A stretch of DNA of 33,887 nt from Alloalcanivorax marinus (lineage in GTDB: Bacteria; Pseudomonadota; Gammaproteobacteria; Pseudomonadales; Alcanivoracaceae), in NCBI RefSeq assembly GCF_016906305.1, contig NZ_JADDOL010000027.1:1-33887 (forward strand). Direction: 5' to 3'. Position numbers and translations under genes: made by a program. Shown in pieces: positions 23,478 through 32,467 of this stretch. The first letter of the stretch is position 1; each line of letters starts with the position of its first letter. The notes under the pieces are model-generated. The model ran no database searches. It was not told the DNA's origin and saw nothing but the letters and a program-made list of their open reading frames with translations.

Positions 23478-25769
23478 TCAATAGTGGATGTTCACGGACA
23501 GCAGCGCGGTGCGCGGCGTACCCGGCGTGTAGCGATAGCCGCTCTTGTTGATGGCGGCCACGTACTCCTCGTCGAACAGGTTATAGACATTGAGCTGCAG
23601 GTCCACATTGCGGTTGAGCGGGTAGCGCGCCATGGCGTCGGCCACCCAGTAGCCTTCGGTGTGGTCCGGCGTGCCCACGGCGCCGTCGCGGCCGCGTTTC
23701 AGGCCGCCGGTGTAGCGCGCGCCGGCGCCCACGGTGAGGTCGAACGGCAGCCGGTAGGTGGTCCAGCTGGTAAAGGCGTGCTCCGGTGTGTAGGTCAGGC
23801 GGCTGCCGCCGTCCTGGGACTGGGCCGCGCCTTCCTCCACGGTGGCGTTCATGGTGGTGTAGCCGGCGCTCAGGTTCCAGTTGGGCGTGATGTTGCCGAC
23901 CACCGACACCTCCACCCCCTGCACGCGCTTTTCCCCGGTCTGGTAGTAATTGCCGTCGGTGGGGTCCTGCTCCACCAGATCGCTGACCTCGGTGCGGTAC
24001 AGGGCGGTGGTCAGCAGCAGCTGGTTATGGGCCAGCTTCCACTTGGCGCCCACTTCGGCGGTACGCGCCTTCTGCGGATCGTAATTGGCGTTGTCGGCGC
24101 TGCGCTCGCTGTCGCTGAGCTGCAGGTTCTCGCCGCCGGGGGGCTGGTGGGACACCGCGTAGTCGGCGTACAGATTGAGCCAGGGCGTGGTCTTGTGCAG
24201 CACCCCGGCCTTCCAATTGAACAGGGTGTCGCTGCTGTCCGTGTCCACCGACGGCACCACGGTGCCCACCGCCTGGCCGGCGCAGGCCGCCGGGTCGCGG
24301 CCGCCGCCGGTACAGGCGGTGGTGCTTTCGTAGTCGGCGCGATAGCGGTCCAGGCGCACGCCACCGTTGAGCTGCCAGTGTTCGCCGAAGGTCAGGGTGT
24401 CGAACAGATAGCCGGCCACCGTGTCGGTGGTGCCTTCGCCACGGCTGCCGTCCTTGCTGGCGCCGTAGTAGAGGTTGTCGTTCGGGTCGTAGAGCGAGGC
24501 GTCGGGCACGGTGGGCCGGCTCAGGCCGCGGGTCTCGATTTCCTCGCGGGTGACCTCCACGCCATAGGACAGGGTATGCGACACCGAGCCGGTGTCGAGC
24601 TCGGTGACCAGGCCGGTCTGGTTGGTGAGGATGGTGTTGGTCTGATCCTTGAGGTTGGGCAGACGTCGCACCGTCCAGTCCGCCGGGTCGGTGGAGCCGT
24701 TGGCGTTGACCCCCATGATGGCGGTCAGGCGGTAATCCTGTCGGGTACGGCCCCAGCGCAGGGTGTTGTGCAGGCGGGTCCGGTCGGTCAATTCGTATTC
24801 GAACAGCACCGTGGCCATTTTCACCTCGGCGTCATCGTGGTCGGACTCGGCGCCGTAGAAGTTTTCGCTGTCCACCTTGGGCGCCTCGCTGATCTGCGGG
24901 AACGCCGGGTCCGGGGTGGTGTAGCCGGGCAGGCCCACGGTGGAGACGCCGCCGTCGGGTATGTTGTTCTGGGTAATGTGGAGAAAATTGAACGCCAGCC
25001 GGGCGCGCTCGTTGAGGTCCAGTGTGAGGGCCGGGGCGATGCCCCAGCGGCTGTTGTTGACCGTGTCGCGGCCGGCCACGTCGCTGTCCTGGGCCATCAG
25101 GTTCAGGCGCCCCGCCAGGCTGTCGGTCAGCCGGCGGTTCAGGTCCAGGGTGGTGCGTTTCTGGCCGTCGCTGCCGCCGGTCAGGGACGCGGCGCTGAGG
25201 TCGCCCTGAAACGCCTGTTTGGTGGCCAGATTGATGGAGCCGGTGGGCGCGGTGCGGCCATAGTCGGCGCCGGCCGGCCCCTTGATGACTTCCACCTGCT
25301 CGGTGTTGAACACGTCCCGGGAGATCGACCCCAGGTCACGGACGCCGTCCACGAAAATCGAACCGGAGCTGTCGAAACCGCGCATGTACACCGAATCGCC
25401 GGTGGTGCTGGCGCCGTTCTCGCCAGCGTAGAAGGTGCCCACCCCGGGGCTGTTGCGCAGGGCCTCGGTGAGGGTGGTGGCCTGCTGGTCGTGCATCAGC
25501 TGCTTGTTGATCACTTGAATGGTGCGCGGGGTTTCCGAGATCGGTTGGGTGAATTTGGGGGTGGTCAGCCGGTCGCTTTTGTAGTTCCCGGTGTGCGGTG
25601 ATTGCACCGACACCTCGTCGAGCCGGTAGGCGGCCGGGGTATCGTCCGGCAGGCCGGCGGCGCCGGCGGTGGAGGCCATCAGGCCGGTCAGGACGGCGCT
25701 GCCCAGGGACAGGCTTTGGGAAACGGGGCGGCGCGCCACCGGATGTTTGCGACGGGTGATATAAGCCAT
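23478..25769 (-). CDS. fiu: Fiu/PiuA-type TonB-dependent catecholate siderophore receptor
   Basis: A 763-residue outer-membrane receptor resembling E. coli Fiu (760). Fiu imports iron-loaded catecholates such as dihydroxybenzoylserine, and catechol-cephalosporins, with TonB energy. A signal peptide ends near AGA, a plug domain carries EALRNSPGVGTFYAGENG and VEVIKGPAGADYGR, then comes a 22-strand barrel. The plug and the final VYNLFDEEYVAAINKSGYRY match Fiu almost word for word. The C-terminus NIHY ends in an aromatic residue, as barrel proteins do. It heads the piuC operon. The 245-bp upstream gap carries a sigma-70-like promoter with a Fur-like box in its spacer. The start ATG has only a weak GGA upstream, and a GAATGAGAAC stretch overlaps the leader. 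Confidence 0.95.
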   Translation of the reverse strand: MAYITRRKHPVARRPVSQSLSLGSAVLTGLMASTAGAAGLPDDTPAAYRLDEVSVQSPHTGNYKSDRLTTPKFTQPISETPRTIQVINKQLMHDQQATTLTEALRNSPGVGTFYAGENGASTTGDSVYMRGFDSSGSIFVDGVRDLGSISRDVFNTEQVEVIKGPAGADYGRTAPTGSINLATKQAFQGDLSAASLTGGSDGQKRTTLDLNRRLTDSLAGRLNLMAQDSDVAGRDTVNNSRWGIAPALTLDLNERARLAFNFLHITQNNIPDGGVSTVGLPGYTTPDPAFPQISEAPKVDSENFYGAESDHDDAEVKMATVLFEYELTDRTRLHNTLRWGRTRQDYRLTAIMGVNANGSTDPADWTVRRLPNLKDQTNTILTNQTGLVTELDTGSVSHTLSYGVEVTREEIETRGLSRPTVPDASLYDPNDNLYYGASKDGSRGEGTTDTVAGYLFDTLTFGEHWQLNGGVRLDRYRADYESTTACTGGGRDPAACAGQAVGTVVPSVDTDSSDTLFNWKAGVLHKTTPWLNLYADYAVSHQPPGGENLQLSDSERSADNANYDPQKARTAEVGAKWKLAHNQLLLTTALYRTEVSDLVEQDPTDGNYYQTGEKRVQGVEVSVVGNITPNWNLSAGYTTMNATVEEGAAQSQDGGSRLTYTPEHAFTSWTTYRLPFDLTVGAGARYTGGLKRGRDGAVGTPDHTEGYWVADAMARYPLNRNVDLQLNVYNLFDEEYVAAINKSGYRYTPGTPRTALLSVNIHY

Positions 25770-25916
25770 GAAATCCAGTTCTCATTCATAACGGATGGAG
25801 ACGCCGCGGCAAGCGCAAGGGCGGCGTGATTCAGGTCGGCATGAACGGAGCTGGCGTTGGCTGGCGATGGGTCAGCGAACCTGTCCCCCGATCCCCAGCG
25901 GATCGGATCGTCGAAG

Positions 25917-25945
25917 ATGCTATTGGCAATAAGAATGAGTTTCAA
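25917..25945 (-). promoter_or_regulatory. Fur-like controlled promoter of fiu-piuC
   Basis: On the minus strand TTGAAA is separated by 17 bp from TAGCAT. The spacer reads CTCATTCTTATTGCCAA, whose complement AATAAGAATGAG overlaps the AATGAGAAT-type core of Fur boxes, although the match is degenerate. Fur with Fe(II) would block RNA polymerase. A second AATGAGAA lies at about 25777-25787, just before the start codon. Confidence 0.55.
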
Positions 25946-26014
25946 CCGCATTAATCGGCTGGAGCGCCGAAGGCACCGGCGGCAGGGCCGCCGGCGCACG
26001 GCGTTCGGGGCGGA

Positions 26015-26440
26015 TCAGGGGTGGGTGGCGAACACCCGCACGCCGTCGTCGCCGTAGAGCAGCACGTCATAGGCGTCGCGGCGGTCGCCCATTTCCATGC
26101 CGGGGGAGCCCACCGGCATGCCCGGCACGGTGAGGCCGTGGGCGTCCGGGCGCTCTTCCAGCAGCCGCTTCACGTCCTCGGCGGGCACGTGGCCCTCGAT
26201 GGCGTAGCCGTCGATAAAGGCGGTGTGGCAGGAGCCCATGCCCGGTTTCAGGCCGGCTTTTTCCTTGATGGATTGCAGGTTCTGGGTCTCGTGCACCTTC
26301 ACTTCGAAGCCGTTGTCGCGCATGTGCTCGGCCCAGGCCGTGCAGCAGCCGCAGCTCGGCGATTTGTACATTTCCAGAGTGCCGGCGGCGGCCAGGGTGC
26401 TGGTCAGAAACAGGCCGGCGGCGATCATCAAACGGGTCAT
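26015..26440 (-). CDS. DUF411 periplasmic metal-binding protein
   Basis: A 141-residue exported protein with a signal peptide ending near LAAAG. The DUF411 signature is present: SPSCGCC (Cys30, Cys32, Cys33), a partner GSCHTA (Cys71, His72), and the C-terminal VPAEDVKRLL and GLTVPGMPVGSPGME segments. DUF411 proteins occur with copper-resistance genes, and the thiols suggest Cu(I) binding in the periplasm. It is third in a copper operon, 23 bp after the cupredoxin gene, with its own AAGGAG ribosome site. The ATG at 26440 is chosen because it opens the signal peptide; the reading frame extends further upstream through the cupredoxin gene without meaning. Exact role is inferred. Confidence 0.88.
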   Translation of the reverse strand: MTRLMIAAGLFLTSTLAAAGTLEMYKSPSCGCCTAWAEHMRDNGFEVKVHETQNLQSIKEKAGLKPGMGSCHTAFIDGYAIEGHVPAEDVKRLLEERPDAHGLTVPGMPVGSPGMEMGDRRDAYDVLLYGDDGVRVFATHP

Positions 26441-26463
26441 GAGAATCTCCTTTTTTCTCTTTT

Positions 26464-26826
26464 CTAGTGAACAATCAGAGTGCCCTGGTACATCTGCATC
26501 TGGCAGGTGAACCGGTAGGTGCCCGGAGTTTTGGGCGTCAGGGTGACGGGGGTTTTCTCGCCCACCGGCAGGGTCTCGCTGACGTCCAGCTTGTGGAAGA
26601 TCACCTGCTCGGCGCAGGGGCTCGGGTCGCGCCGGTCGAAGCGCAGCGTGAGCGTCTCGCCGGCCTCGGCTTCGATGACCGAGGGCTCGTAGACGCCGTC
26701 CTCCACCACGATGTCGATGGCGCCGCCGCTGGCCCGTTTCGCCGGGCGGCCCTTGGCCGACAGCCAGAACCACCACACGATCAGGGCCATCAGCGCCAGC
26801 CCGGTGGCATTGACGAGAATACTCAT
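26464..26826 (-). CDS. Membrane-anchored cupredoxin-like protein
   Basis: A 120-residue protein with one N-terminal membrane helix (about 5-22), then a cupredoxin beta-sandwich facing the periplasm. Possible copper ligands are Cys71, His78, Cys108, Met110 and Met112; the last three lie in TCQMQMYQG, an M-rich variant of the usual C-terminal ligand loop. The fold and ending resemble the N-terminal domain of EfeO and other small copper carriers. Its start overlaps the stop of copA as ATGA (26823-26826), so translation is coupled. In this setting it may receive copper exported by CopA and pass it on, or shield it; that is inference. Ligand set is by inspection only. Confidence 0.82.
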   Translation of the reverse strand: MSILVNATGLALMALIVWWFWLSAKGRPAKRASGGAIDIVVEDGVYEPSVIEAEAGETLTLRFDRRDPSPCAEQVIFHKLDVSETLPVGEKTPVTLTPKTPGTYRFTCQMQMYQGTLIVH

Positions 26827-29324
26827 GAGCGACCTCCCTTCCGGCCACGGGGTTTGAACAAGCGCAGCCGGTTGGCGTTGCTGACCACGGTCACCGAACT
26901 CAGCGACATGGCGGCGCCGGCGATCACCGGGCTGAGCAGCCAGCCGGTGAAGGGGTAGAGCAGGCCGGCGGCCACCGGTACGCCCAGGCTGTTGTAAACG
27001 AAGGCGCCGAACAGGTTCTGTTTGATATTGCGCAGCGTCGCCCGGGAGATCGCCATGGCGTCCGCCACGCCGTGCAGGGAGCCGCTCATCAGCGTGATGG
27101 ACGCGGACTCGATGGCCACGTCGGTGCCGGTGCCGATGGCGAAGCCCACGTCCGCCTGGGCCAGGGCCGGGGCGTCGTTGATGCCGTCGCCGACCATGGC
27201 CACCTTGCGCCCCTGATGCTGCAGCTTCTCCACCTCGCGGGCCTTGTCCTCGGGCAACACTTCGGCCAGTACCCGGTCGACGCGGGCCTGGCGGGCGATG
27301 GCGTCGGCGGTGGCCTGGATGTCGCCGGTGATCATCACCACCTGAATGTCCCGGTCGCGCAGCCGGGCGATGGCCTCGGCGGCGTCCGCCTTGATGCGGT
27401 CGGCCACGCCCAGCACGCCGATGACGGTGTCGTCTCGGGTCAGAAACAGGGGCGTGGCGGCCTCTTCGCTGAGCCGTCGGGCGGCCTCCTTCAGGCCCGG
27501 GGCCACGCCTTCCTCGTCCAGCCAGCGGCGGTTGCCCAGGCGCAGCAGCGCGCCGTCCTGGCGGGCGCTCACGCCCTTGCCATTGAGGGCGCGGAAGTCG
27601 CTCACCGGCGCCGTCTTCAGGCCGCGTTCCCCGGCGGCGTCCAGGATCGCCCGCGCCAGCGGGTGCTCGGAGCCGGCCTCCAGGCTGGCCGCCAGGCGCA
27701 GCACGGTGTCCTCATCCTGGCCCTCGGCGGCGATCACCCGGGTCACCGAGGGCCGGCCCTCGGTGATGGTGCCGGTCTTGTCGAGCACCACGGTGTCCAG
27801 CTCGGCGGCGGTCTGCAGGGCGGCGTCCTGGCGGATCAGGATGCCGGACTCCGCCGCCTTGCCCACCGCCACCATCACCGACATGGGCGTGGCCAGGCCC
27901 AGGGCGCAGGGGCAGGCGATGATCAGCACGGTCACCGAGGCCACCACCATGTAGGCGGCCACCGGTTGCGGGCCGACGTTGTACCAGATCAGCGCGGTGG
28001 CCACGGCGATCAGCAGAATGGTGGGCACGAACACGCCGGCCACGGTGTCCGCCAGCCGGCCGATGGGCGGCTTGGCGCCCTGGGCTTTCTTGACCAGATC
28101 GATGATCCGCGCCAGGGCGGTGTCGGCGCCCACCCGGGTGGCGCGGTACACCAGGGTGCCGCTGCCGTTCAGGGTGCCGGCGGCCACCGTGTCGCCTTCG
28201 GCTTTCGCCACCGGCCAGGGCTCGCCGGTGAGCATGGATTCGTCCACCTCGCTGTCGCCTTCCAGCACCTCGCCGTCCACGGCGATGGTCTCGCCGGGGC
28301 GCACGCGCAGGCGGTCGTCCACCTGGATGTCCTCCACCGGCACGTCGTGCTCGCCGTCGTCGTCCAGGCGGCGGGCGGTCTTGGCGCCCAGGTTGAGCAG
28401 CCGCTTCACGGCGGCGCCGGTCTTGCCCCGGGCGCGCAGCTCCAGGGCCAGGCCCAGGTTCACCAGCCCGATGATCATCGGGCTGGCCTCGAAGTAGACG
28501 TGGCGGGCCATCTCCGGCAGCAGGCCGGGGGCGATCACCACCAGCGTGGAGTAGCCCCAGGCGGCGCCGGTGCCCACCGCGATCAGGGTGTCCATATTGG
28601 CGTTATGGTGACGGAACGCCTTCCAGGCGCCGACGAAGAAATGCCGCCCCGGAAACGCCAGCATCAAAAAGGTGACCACCGACACCGCGCCCCAGCCCCA
28701 CTGGCTGGCGGTGCCGGCTTCCACGGTCATGGTGCCGCCGAACCAGCCCCACAGCATGATCGGCAGGCCCACCGCCAGGGCCACGCTGGTCTGGCGCACC
28801 AGCTTGCGGTACAGCTGGCGTTCCTGTTCCTCGCGGTCTTCCTCGGCGCGGGCCGGGTCGCGCACCGGCGCCGCGTCGTAGCCGGCGCTCTGTACCGCGC
28901 GCACCAGATCGTCCGGCCGCGCGCTGCCGCGTACCCGGGCGGTGTGGTTGGCCAGGTTCATGCTCGCCTGGCGCACGCCGGGCACGGCGTGCAGGGCGTC
29001 CTCGATGGTGCGCACGCAGGAGGCGCAGTGGGCGCCGGTCACCGACAGGGACAGGTCCTGGTCGTCGTCGCGGTCGGCCGGCGGTGGCGGTGAATCCGGG
29101 GGCGGCGGTGGCGCGTCCGGTTCGTCGTCCTCGGCGGCGTAACCGGCGTCTTCCAGGGCCGCGCGCAGGGCGCCCCGGTCGGCGTCGCCGTCCACGGTGA
29201 CCGATTGTTGCTGCAGATCCACGTGTACCTCGCGTACCCCGGCGACGGCGCCCAGCGCCTTCTCGATGGTCCTGACGCAGTGCTGGCAGGTGGCGCCGTG
29301 GATGGCAAGGGTTTGACTGTTCAT
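26823..29324 (-). CDS. copA: Copper-exporting P1B-type ATPase CopA
   Basis: An 833-residue inner-membrane pump that expels Cu(I) using ATP. Two N-terminal metal-binding domains carry GATCQHC (Cys13, Cys16) and GAHCASC (Cys100, Cys103), joined by a proline/acid-rich linker at 66-92. The actuator loop TGE is at 366-368, the transport CPC at 471-473, the phosphorylated Asp515 in DKTGT, the His554-Pro555 pair, and GDGINDAP in the hinge. The membrane metal site continues in YNSLG and MSLSS in the last helices. Both binding motifs lack the usual methionine of GMTCxxC. The start at 29324 follows GGAGA; a longer frame reading upstream to 29630 has no signal for initiation. It heads a three-gene copper operon and likely responds to a MerR-type regulator. 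Confidence 0.95.
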   Translation of the reverse strand: MNSQTLAIHGATCQHCVRTIEKALGAVAGVREVHVDLQQQSVTVDGDADRGALRAALEDAGYAAEDDEPDAPPPPPDSPPPPADRDDDQDLSLSVTGAHCASCVRTIEDALHAVPGVRQASMNLANHTARVRGSARPDDLVRAVQSAGYDAAPVRDPARAEEDREEQERQLYRKLVRQTSVALAVGLPIMLWGWFGGTMTVEAGTASQWGWGAVSVVTFLMLAFPGRHFFVGAWKAFRHHNANMDTLIAVGTGAAWGYSTLVVIAPGLLPEMARHVYFEASPMIIGLVNLGLALELRARGKTGAAVKRLLNLGAKTARRLDDDGEHDVPVEDIQVDDRLRVRPGETIAVDGEVLEGDSEVDESMLTGEPWPVAKAEGDTVAAGTLNGSGTLVYRATRVGADTALARIIDLVKKAQGAKPPIGRLADTVAGVFVPTILLIAVATALIWYNVGPQPVAAYMVVASVTVLIIACPCALGLATPMSVMVAVGKAAESGILIRQDAALQTAAELDTVVLDKTGTITEGRPSVTRVIAAEGQDEDTVLRLAASLEAGSEHPLARAILDAAGERGLKTAPVSDFRALNGKGVSARQDGALLRLGNRRWLDEEGVAPGLKEAARRLSEEAATPLFLTRDDTVIGVLGVADRIKADAAEAIARLRDRDIQVVMITGDIQATADAIARQARVDRVLAEVLPEDKAREVEKLQHQGRKVAMVGDGINDAPALAQADVGFAIGTGTDVAIESASITLMSGSLHGVADAMAISRATLRNIKQNLFGAFVYNSLGVPVAAGLLYPFTGWLLSPVIAGAAMSLSSVTVVSNANRLRLFKPRGRKGGRS

Positions 29325-29357
29325 GGTGGTCTCCAATGCAAGAAGCCTCGGACTGTC

Positions 29358-29389
29358 AGTATCCAACCCCCGGGTAACCCCCAGGTCAA
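29358..29389 (-). promoter_or_regulatory. Candidate MerR/CueR-type promoter of the copper operon
   Basis: On the minus strand TTGACC (29389-29384) precedes GATACT by 20 bp, the stretched spacing typical of MerR-family promoters. The spacer holds an imperfect 9-3-9 dyad, ACCTGGGGG-TTA-CCCGGGGGT. Read on the plus strand the same bases are two tandem 11-mers, AACCCCCGGGT and AACCCCCAGGT (29365-29386). No regulator gene is in the window. Confidence 0.45.
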
Positions 29390-29427
29390 CCGGGCGCCCC
29401 TTCGTGAAGGGCCTGTGACAATGAAAA

Positions 29428-29439
29428 CTTTTATAAAAG
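29428..29439. promoter_or_regulatory. AT-rich palindrome in the copA/barrel divergent gap
   Basis: CTTTTATAAAAG is a perfect 12-bp palindrome about 100 bp before the outer-membrane barrel gene. It contains TATAAA, a possible -10 box on the plus strand, but no convincing -35 box is seen 16-18 bp upstream. Low confidence. Confidence 0.25.
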
Positions 29440-29535
29440 CGCCGTGCTTTCGCGATCTGGTGACTGGCGCGGCACCCGGCCCCCATGGAAGATGAGCCTC
29501 GTTCGACAGTCGCCAACTTAAGCGAGGACATGGAC

Positions 29536-30132
29536 ATGTTGAAGAAAACCCTGATCGCTTCCGCGATTGCCGCCGGCACCCTGGCCAGCCTGGGCGCCCA
29601 AGCGCAAAGCACCACCCCGGTACGGGACAATGGTTTCTCCTACACCTACGGTCAGTTCGGTTATGACCGCTGGGATTACGACAACGGCCCGGACGTGGAC
29701 GTGCTGACCGGCGAGGGCGCCTTCGCCCTGGACGAGCATCTGTTTCTGCGTGGCGGCCTGAGCTTCTACGACGGCGACTACGACAGCCCGGGCAGCGACG
29801 ACGTGGACGGCAACCGTGTCTACGTGGGCGCCGGTTTCCACACCCCGCTGCAGCGCGGCCTGGATCTGGTGGGTACCGCGGACGTGATCCGCGACGACAA
29901 CGATTTCAACGATGAGGAATGGGGCTACGCGCTGCGCGCCGGCCTGCGTCATCAAACCACCGATATGCTGCAGCTGTCCGGTGGTGCCATCTACGAAGAC
30001 ATCTACGATGGCAACTTCGGCGTCTATGGCCAGGGTCTGGTGGAACTGAACCGGGCCTGGGACGTGGGCGCCCGGGTGAGCTTCACCGACGATTCCGACA
30101 ACATCGGTCTGTTCGGTCGCTACAACTTCTGA
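29536..30132 (+). CDS. Small outer-membrane beta-barrel protein
   Basis: A 198-residue exported protein. A signal peptide ([20 protein letters not shown], then AQAQ) is followed by about eight alternating strands and a C-terminal phenylalanine in LFGRYNF, the barrel-assembly signal. Loops are rich in Asp, Gly and Tyr ([11 protein letters not shown]). Such eight-stranded barrels include opacity-like and lipid A-modifying proteins; no catalytic residues are evident, and no family is recognised. GAGGA at 29524-29528 lies seven bases before the ATG at 29536 but only one before the ATG at 29530, which decides the start. It is divergent from copA, and a strong terminator follows at 30162-30195. Whether copper affects it is unknown. 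Confidence 0.82.
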   Translation: MLKKTLIASAIAAGTLASLGAQAQSTTPVRDNGFSYTYGQFGYDRWDYDNGPDVDVLTGEGAFALDEHLFLRGGLSFYDGDYDSPGSDDVDGNRVYVGAGFHTPLQRGLDLVGTADVIRDDNDFNDEEWGYALRAGLRHQTTDMLQLSGGAIYEDIYDGNFGVYGQGLVELNRAWDVGARVSFTDDSDNIGLFGRYNF

Positions 30133-30161
30133 CGACCGACGCGAACCCGAATCCCTCCCCC

Positions 30162-30195
30162 GCCGGCGAGGCTCAGGCCCGCCGGCTTTTTTTTT
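30162..30195 (+). terminator. Intrinsic terminator after the barrel gene
   Basis: GCCGGCG-A-GGC pairs with GCC-CGCCGGC around a TCAG loop, with one bulged A, followed by nine T (30187-30195). It is a strong rho-independent terminator for the barrel gene. Confidence 0.9.
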
Positions 30196-30197
30196 GT

Positions 30198-31106
30198 TCA
30201 TCGCCCCGCTTCTGCGGTCTGGAAACGGCGGGCTTCTTCCACCAGCCACTCCTGGAAGCGCGCCACGGTTTCGTTGCCGCGCTGGCTGTCCGGCACCACG
30301 AACTGATAGGCGTCGGTGCTGCGGAAGCTGTGCCGGAACGGAATCACCAGCTGCCCGCTGTCCAGCTCGCGGGTGATCAGGAACGGCGGAATCAGCGCCA
30401 CCCCCAGCTTCTGGATGGCCGCCTCGGCAAGCATGGTGAACAGCTCATAGCGGGGCCCGGCCATGTCGCGCTCCACCTTCAGGCCCAGGGAATCGAACCA
30501 GGCCCGCCACATATAAGGCCGCGTGGTTTGCTGCAGCAGTGGCAGACGGGCGATGGCCTCGCCGTCCAGGGCGCCGTCGCCGGCCAGGTCCGGATGGCAC
30601 ACCGGCACCGGCTCCTCGTGCATCAGCGCCGTGGCGGTGGTGCCCGGCCACTGGCCGTCGCCGAAGTAGATGGCGGCGTCGAAACGGGTGTCGGCGAACA
30701 GGAACGGGCGGGTTCGGTTGGTCAGGTTCACGGTCACGTCCGGATTTTGCTCGCGGAACGAGGCCAGCCGGGGCAGCAGCCAGCGGGTGCCGAAGGTGGG
30801 CACCAGGGCCAGTTCCAAAATGTTATTCGTGCCGTGTTTGCCCATGGCGGCCAGGGTGTCCCGTTCCAGTTCGTTGAGGCGGGCGCTCACCTGGCGACTG
30901 TAGTGCTGGCCGGCGGGGGTCAGCTGCACGCCCTGGCGGCCACGGCGAAACAGCTTTACGCCCAGGAATTCCTCGAGCCCGTTGATCTGCCGGCAAATCG
31001 CGCTCTGTGTGAGGGAAAGTTCCTCGGCGGCCTTGGTGAAGCTCTGGTGGCGGGCGGCGGCTTCGAACCCCACCAGGGCGGTGGTGCTGGGAATCTTGCG
31101 GCGCAT
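30198..31106 (-). CDS. gcdR: LysR-type regulator GcdR of glutarate catabolism
   Basis: A 302-residue LysR-family activator. The winged helix-turn-helix lies at about residues 8-65 (ALVGFEAAARHQSFTKAAEE, then LSLTQSAICRQI), followed by the effector-binding domain. The opening MRRKIPSTTALVGFEAAARH is close to GcdR of Pseudomonas, which controls glutaryl-CoA dehydrogenase and senses glutarate. It is divergent from gcdH across 158 bp, the arrangement expected for a LysR regulator of its neighbour. A near-palindromic GAT-N8-ATC box (31153-31166) is a candidate binding site. Start ATG has GGAGAG just upstream. The ligand is inferred by homology. Confidence 0.9.
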   Translation of the reverse strand: MRRKIPSTTALVGFEAAARHQSFTKAAEELSLTQSAICRQINGLEEFLGVKLFRRGRQGVQLTPAGQHYSRQVSARLNELERDTLAAMGKHGTNNILELALVPTFGTRWLLPRLASFREQNPDVTVNLTNRTRPFLFADTRFDAAIYFGDGQWPGTTATALMHEEPVPVCHPDLAGDGALDGEAIARLPLLQQTTRPYMWRAWFDSLGLKVERDMAGPRYELFTMLAEAAIQKLGVALIPPFLITRELDSGQLVIPFRHSFRSTDAYQFVVPDSQRGNETVARFQEWLVEEARRFQTAEAGR

Positions 31107-31152
31107 GGTCTCTCCGGGGGTGGGTCCTTGAAGTGAGGAAAACGCACAACGG

Positions 31153-31166
31153 GATGAATATTAATC
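31153..31166. promoter_or_regulatory. Candidate GcdR (LysR-type) operator
   Basis: GATGAATATTAATC is 12 of 14 bases identical to its own reverse complement. It lies about midway in the gcdR-gcdH gap, just upstream of a weak TTGCGG-18-TAGGAT promoter (31169-31198) for gcdH. Position and AT-rich dyad fit LysR activation sites. Confidence 0.4.
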
Positions 31167-31264
31167 GCTTGCGGAGTGGGATAACAGGTCCATAGGATGG
31201 ACGCCCTTTACGGGTCCCGCCCTCGCCGCGGCGCCCTATATCAACAAATGCATAGGTGGACATC

Positions 31265-32449
31265 ATGGCGAATCAGGCTTCGTTCAACTGGGAAAGCCCC
31301 CTGCTGCTCGATCAGCAGCTCACCGAAGACGAACGCATGGTGGCGGACTCCGCCCGCCAATACTGCCAGGACAAACTGGCGCCCCGCGTGCTGGAGGCCT
31401 TCCGCCACGAGAAGACCGACCCGGCCATTTTCCGCGAGATGGGCGAGCTGGGCCTGCTCGGCGCCACCATTCCGGAAGCCTACGGCGGTGCCGGCATGAA
31501 CTACGTGTGCTACGGCCTGATCGCCCGCGAGGTGGAGCGCGTGGATTCCGGTTACCGGTCCATGATGAGCGTGCAGTCCTCCCTGGTGATGGTGCCGATC
31601 AACGAATTCGGTTCCGAAGAGCAGAAGCAGAAGTACCTGCCCAAGCTGGCCAGCGGCGAGTGGATCGGCTGCTTCGGCCTGACCGAGCCGGACCACGGCT
31701 CCGATCCCGGCAGCATGGCCACCCGCGCCAAGAAAGTGGACGGCGGCTACCGCCTGACCGGCGCCAAGATGTGGATCACCAACAGCCCGATCGCCGATGT
31801 GTTCGTGGTCTGGGGCAAAACCGAGGACGGCAAGATCCGCGGCTTCATCCTGGAGAAAGGCTGGGAAGGTCTGTCCGCGCCGGCCATCCACGGCAAGGTG
31901 GGCCTGCGCGCCTCCATCACCGGTGAGATCGTGATGGACAACGTGTTCGTGCCGGAAGAGAACATGCTGCCCAACGTCACCGGCCTGAAGGGTCCGTTCA
32001 CCTGCCTGAACTCCGCCCGCTACGGCATCGCCTGGGGCGCCCTGGGCGCCGCCGAGTTCTGCTGGCACACCGCCCGCCAGTACACCCTGGACCGCAAGCA
32101 GTTCGGCCGCCCGCTGGCCGCCAACCAGCTGATCCAGAAGAAACTGGCCGACATGCAGACCGAGATCACCCTGGGCCTGCAGGGCTGCCTGCGCCTGGGT
32201 CGCATGAAGGACGAAGGCACCGCGGCGGTGGAGATCACCTCCATCATGAAGCGCAACTCCTGCGGCAAGTCCCTGGACATCGCGCGCCTGGCCCGCGACA
32301 TGATGGGCGGCAACGGCATCTCCGATGAATTCGGCGTGGCCCGCCACCTGGTGAACCTGGAAGTGGTCAACACCTACGAAGGCACCCACGACGTGCACGC
32401 GCTGATCCTGGGCCGCGCCCAGACCGGCCTGCAAGCGTTCGCCAACTAA
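31265..32449 (+). CDS. gcdH: Glutaryl-CoA dehydrogenase
   Basis: A 394-residue flavoprotein of the acyl-CoA dehydrogenase family that oxidises and decarboxylates glutaryl-CoA to crotonyl-CoA, passing electrons to ETF. The catalytic base Glu372 sits in TYEGTHDV. Arg98 in DSGYRSMMS corresponds to the arginine (Arg94 in human GCDH) that grips the substrate carboxylate and separates this enzyme from ordinary acyl-CoA dehydrogenases. [15 protein letters not shown] and [16 protein letters not shown] form the FAD and substrate sites. The ATG at 31265 has AGGTGG just upstream, while the in-frame GTG at 31256 overlaps that site. It heads an operon with the CoA-transferase gene, 18 bp downstream. Function is confident. 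Confidence 0.96.
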   Translation: MANQASFNWESPLLLDQQLTEDERMVADSARQYCQDKLAPRVLEAFRHEKTDPAIFREMGELGLLGATIPEAYGGAGMNYVCYGLIAREVERVDSGYRSMMSVQSSLVMVPINEFGSEEQKQKYLPKLASGEWIGCFGLTEPDHGSDPGSMATRAKKVDGGYRLTGAKMWITNSPIADVFVVWGKTEDGKIRGFILEKGWEGLSAPAIHGKVGLRASITGEIVMDNVFVPEENMLPNVTGLKGPFTCLNSARYGIAWGALGAAEFCWHTARQYTLDRKQFGRPLAANQLIQKKLADMQTEITLGLQGCLRLGRMKDEGTAAVEITSIMKRNSCGKSLDIARLARDMMGGNGISDEFGVARHLVNLEVVNTYEGTHDVHALILGRAQTGLQAFAN

Positions 32450-32467
32450 GCGCTTCGGAGAAGTCTG

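Noticed and set aside
22974-25601. An 875-codon rightward open frame opposite piuC and fiu
   Set aside because: Same cause: a low-complexity His/Gly/Val-rich translation, antisense to genes with full-length family matches.
26441-26848. Upstream extension of the DUF411 frame through the cupredoxin gene
   Set aside because: The extension precedes a perfect signal peptide and ribosome site, so it is the cupredoxin gene read in another frame, not a longer protein.
27072-29093. A 673-codon rightward open frame opposite copA
   Set aside because: Antisense shadow of a gene with every P-type ATPase motif intact; translation is repetitive and lacks any fold signature.
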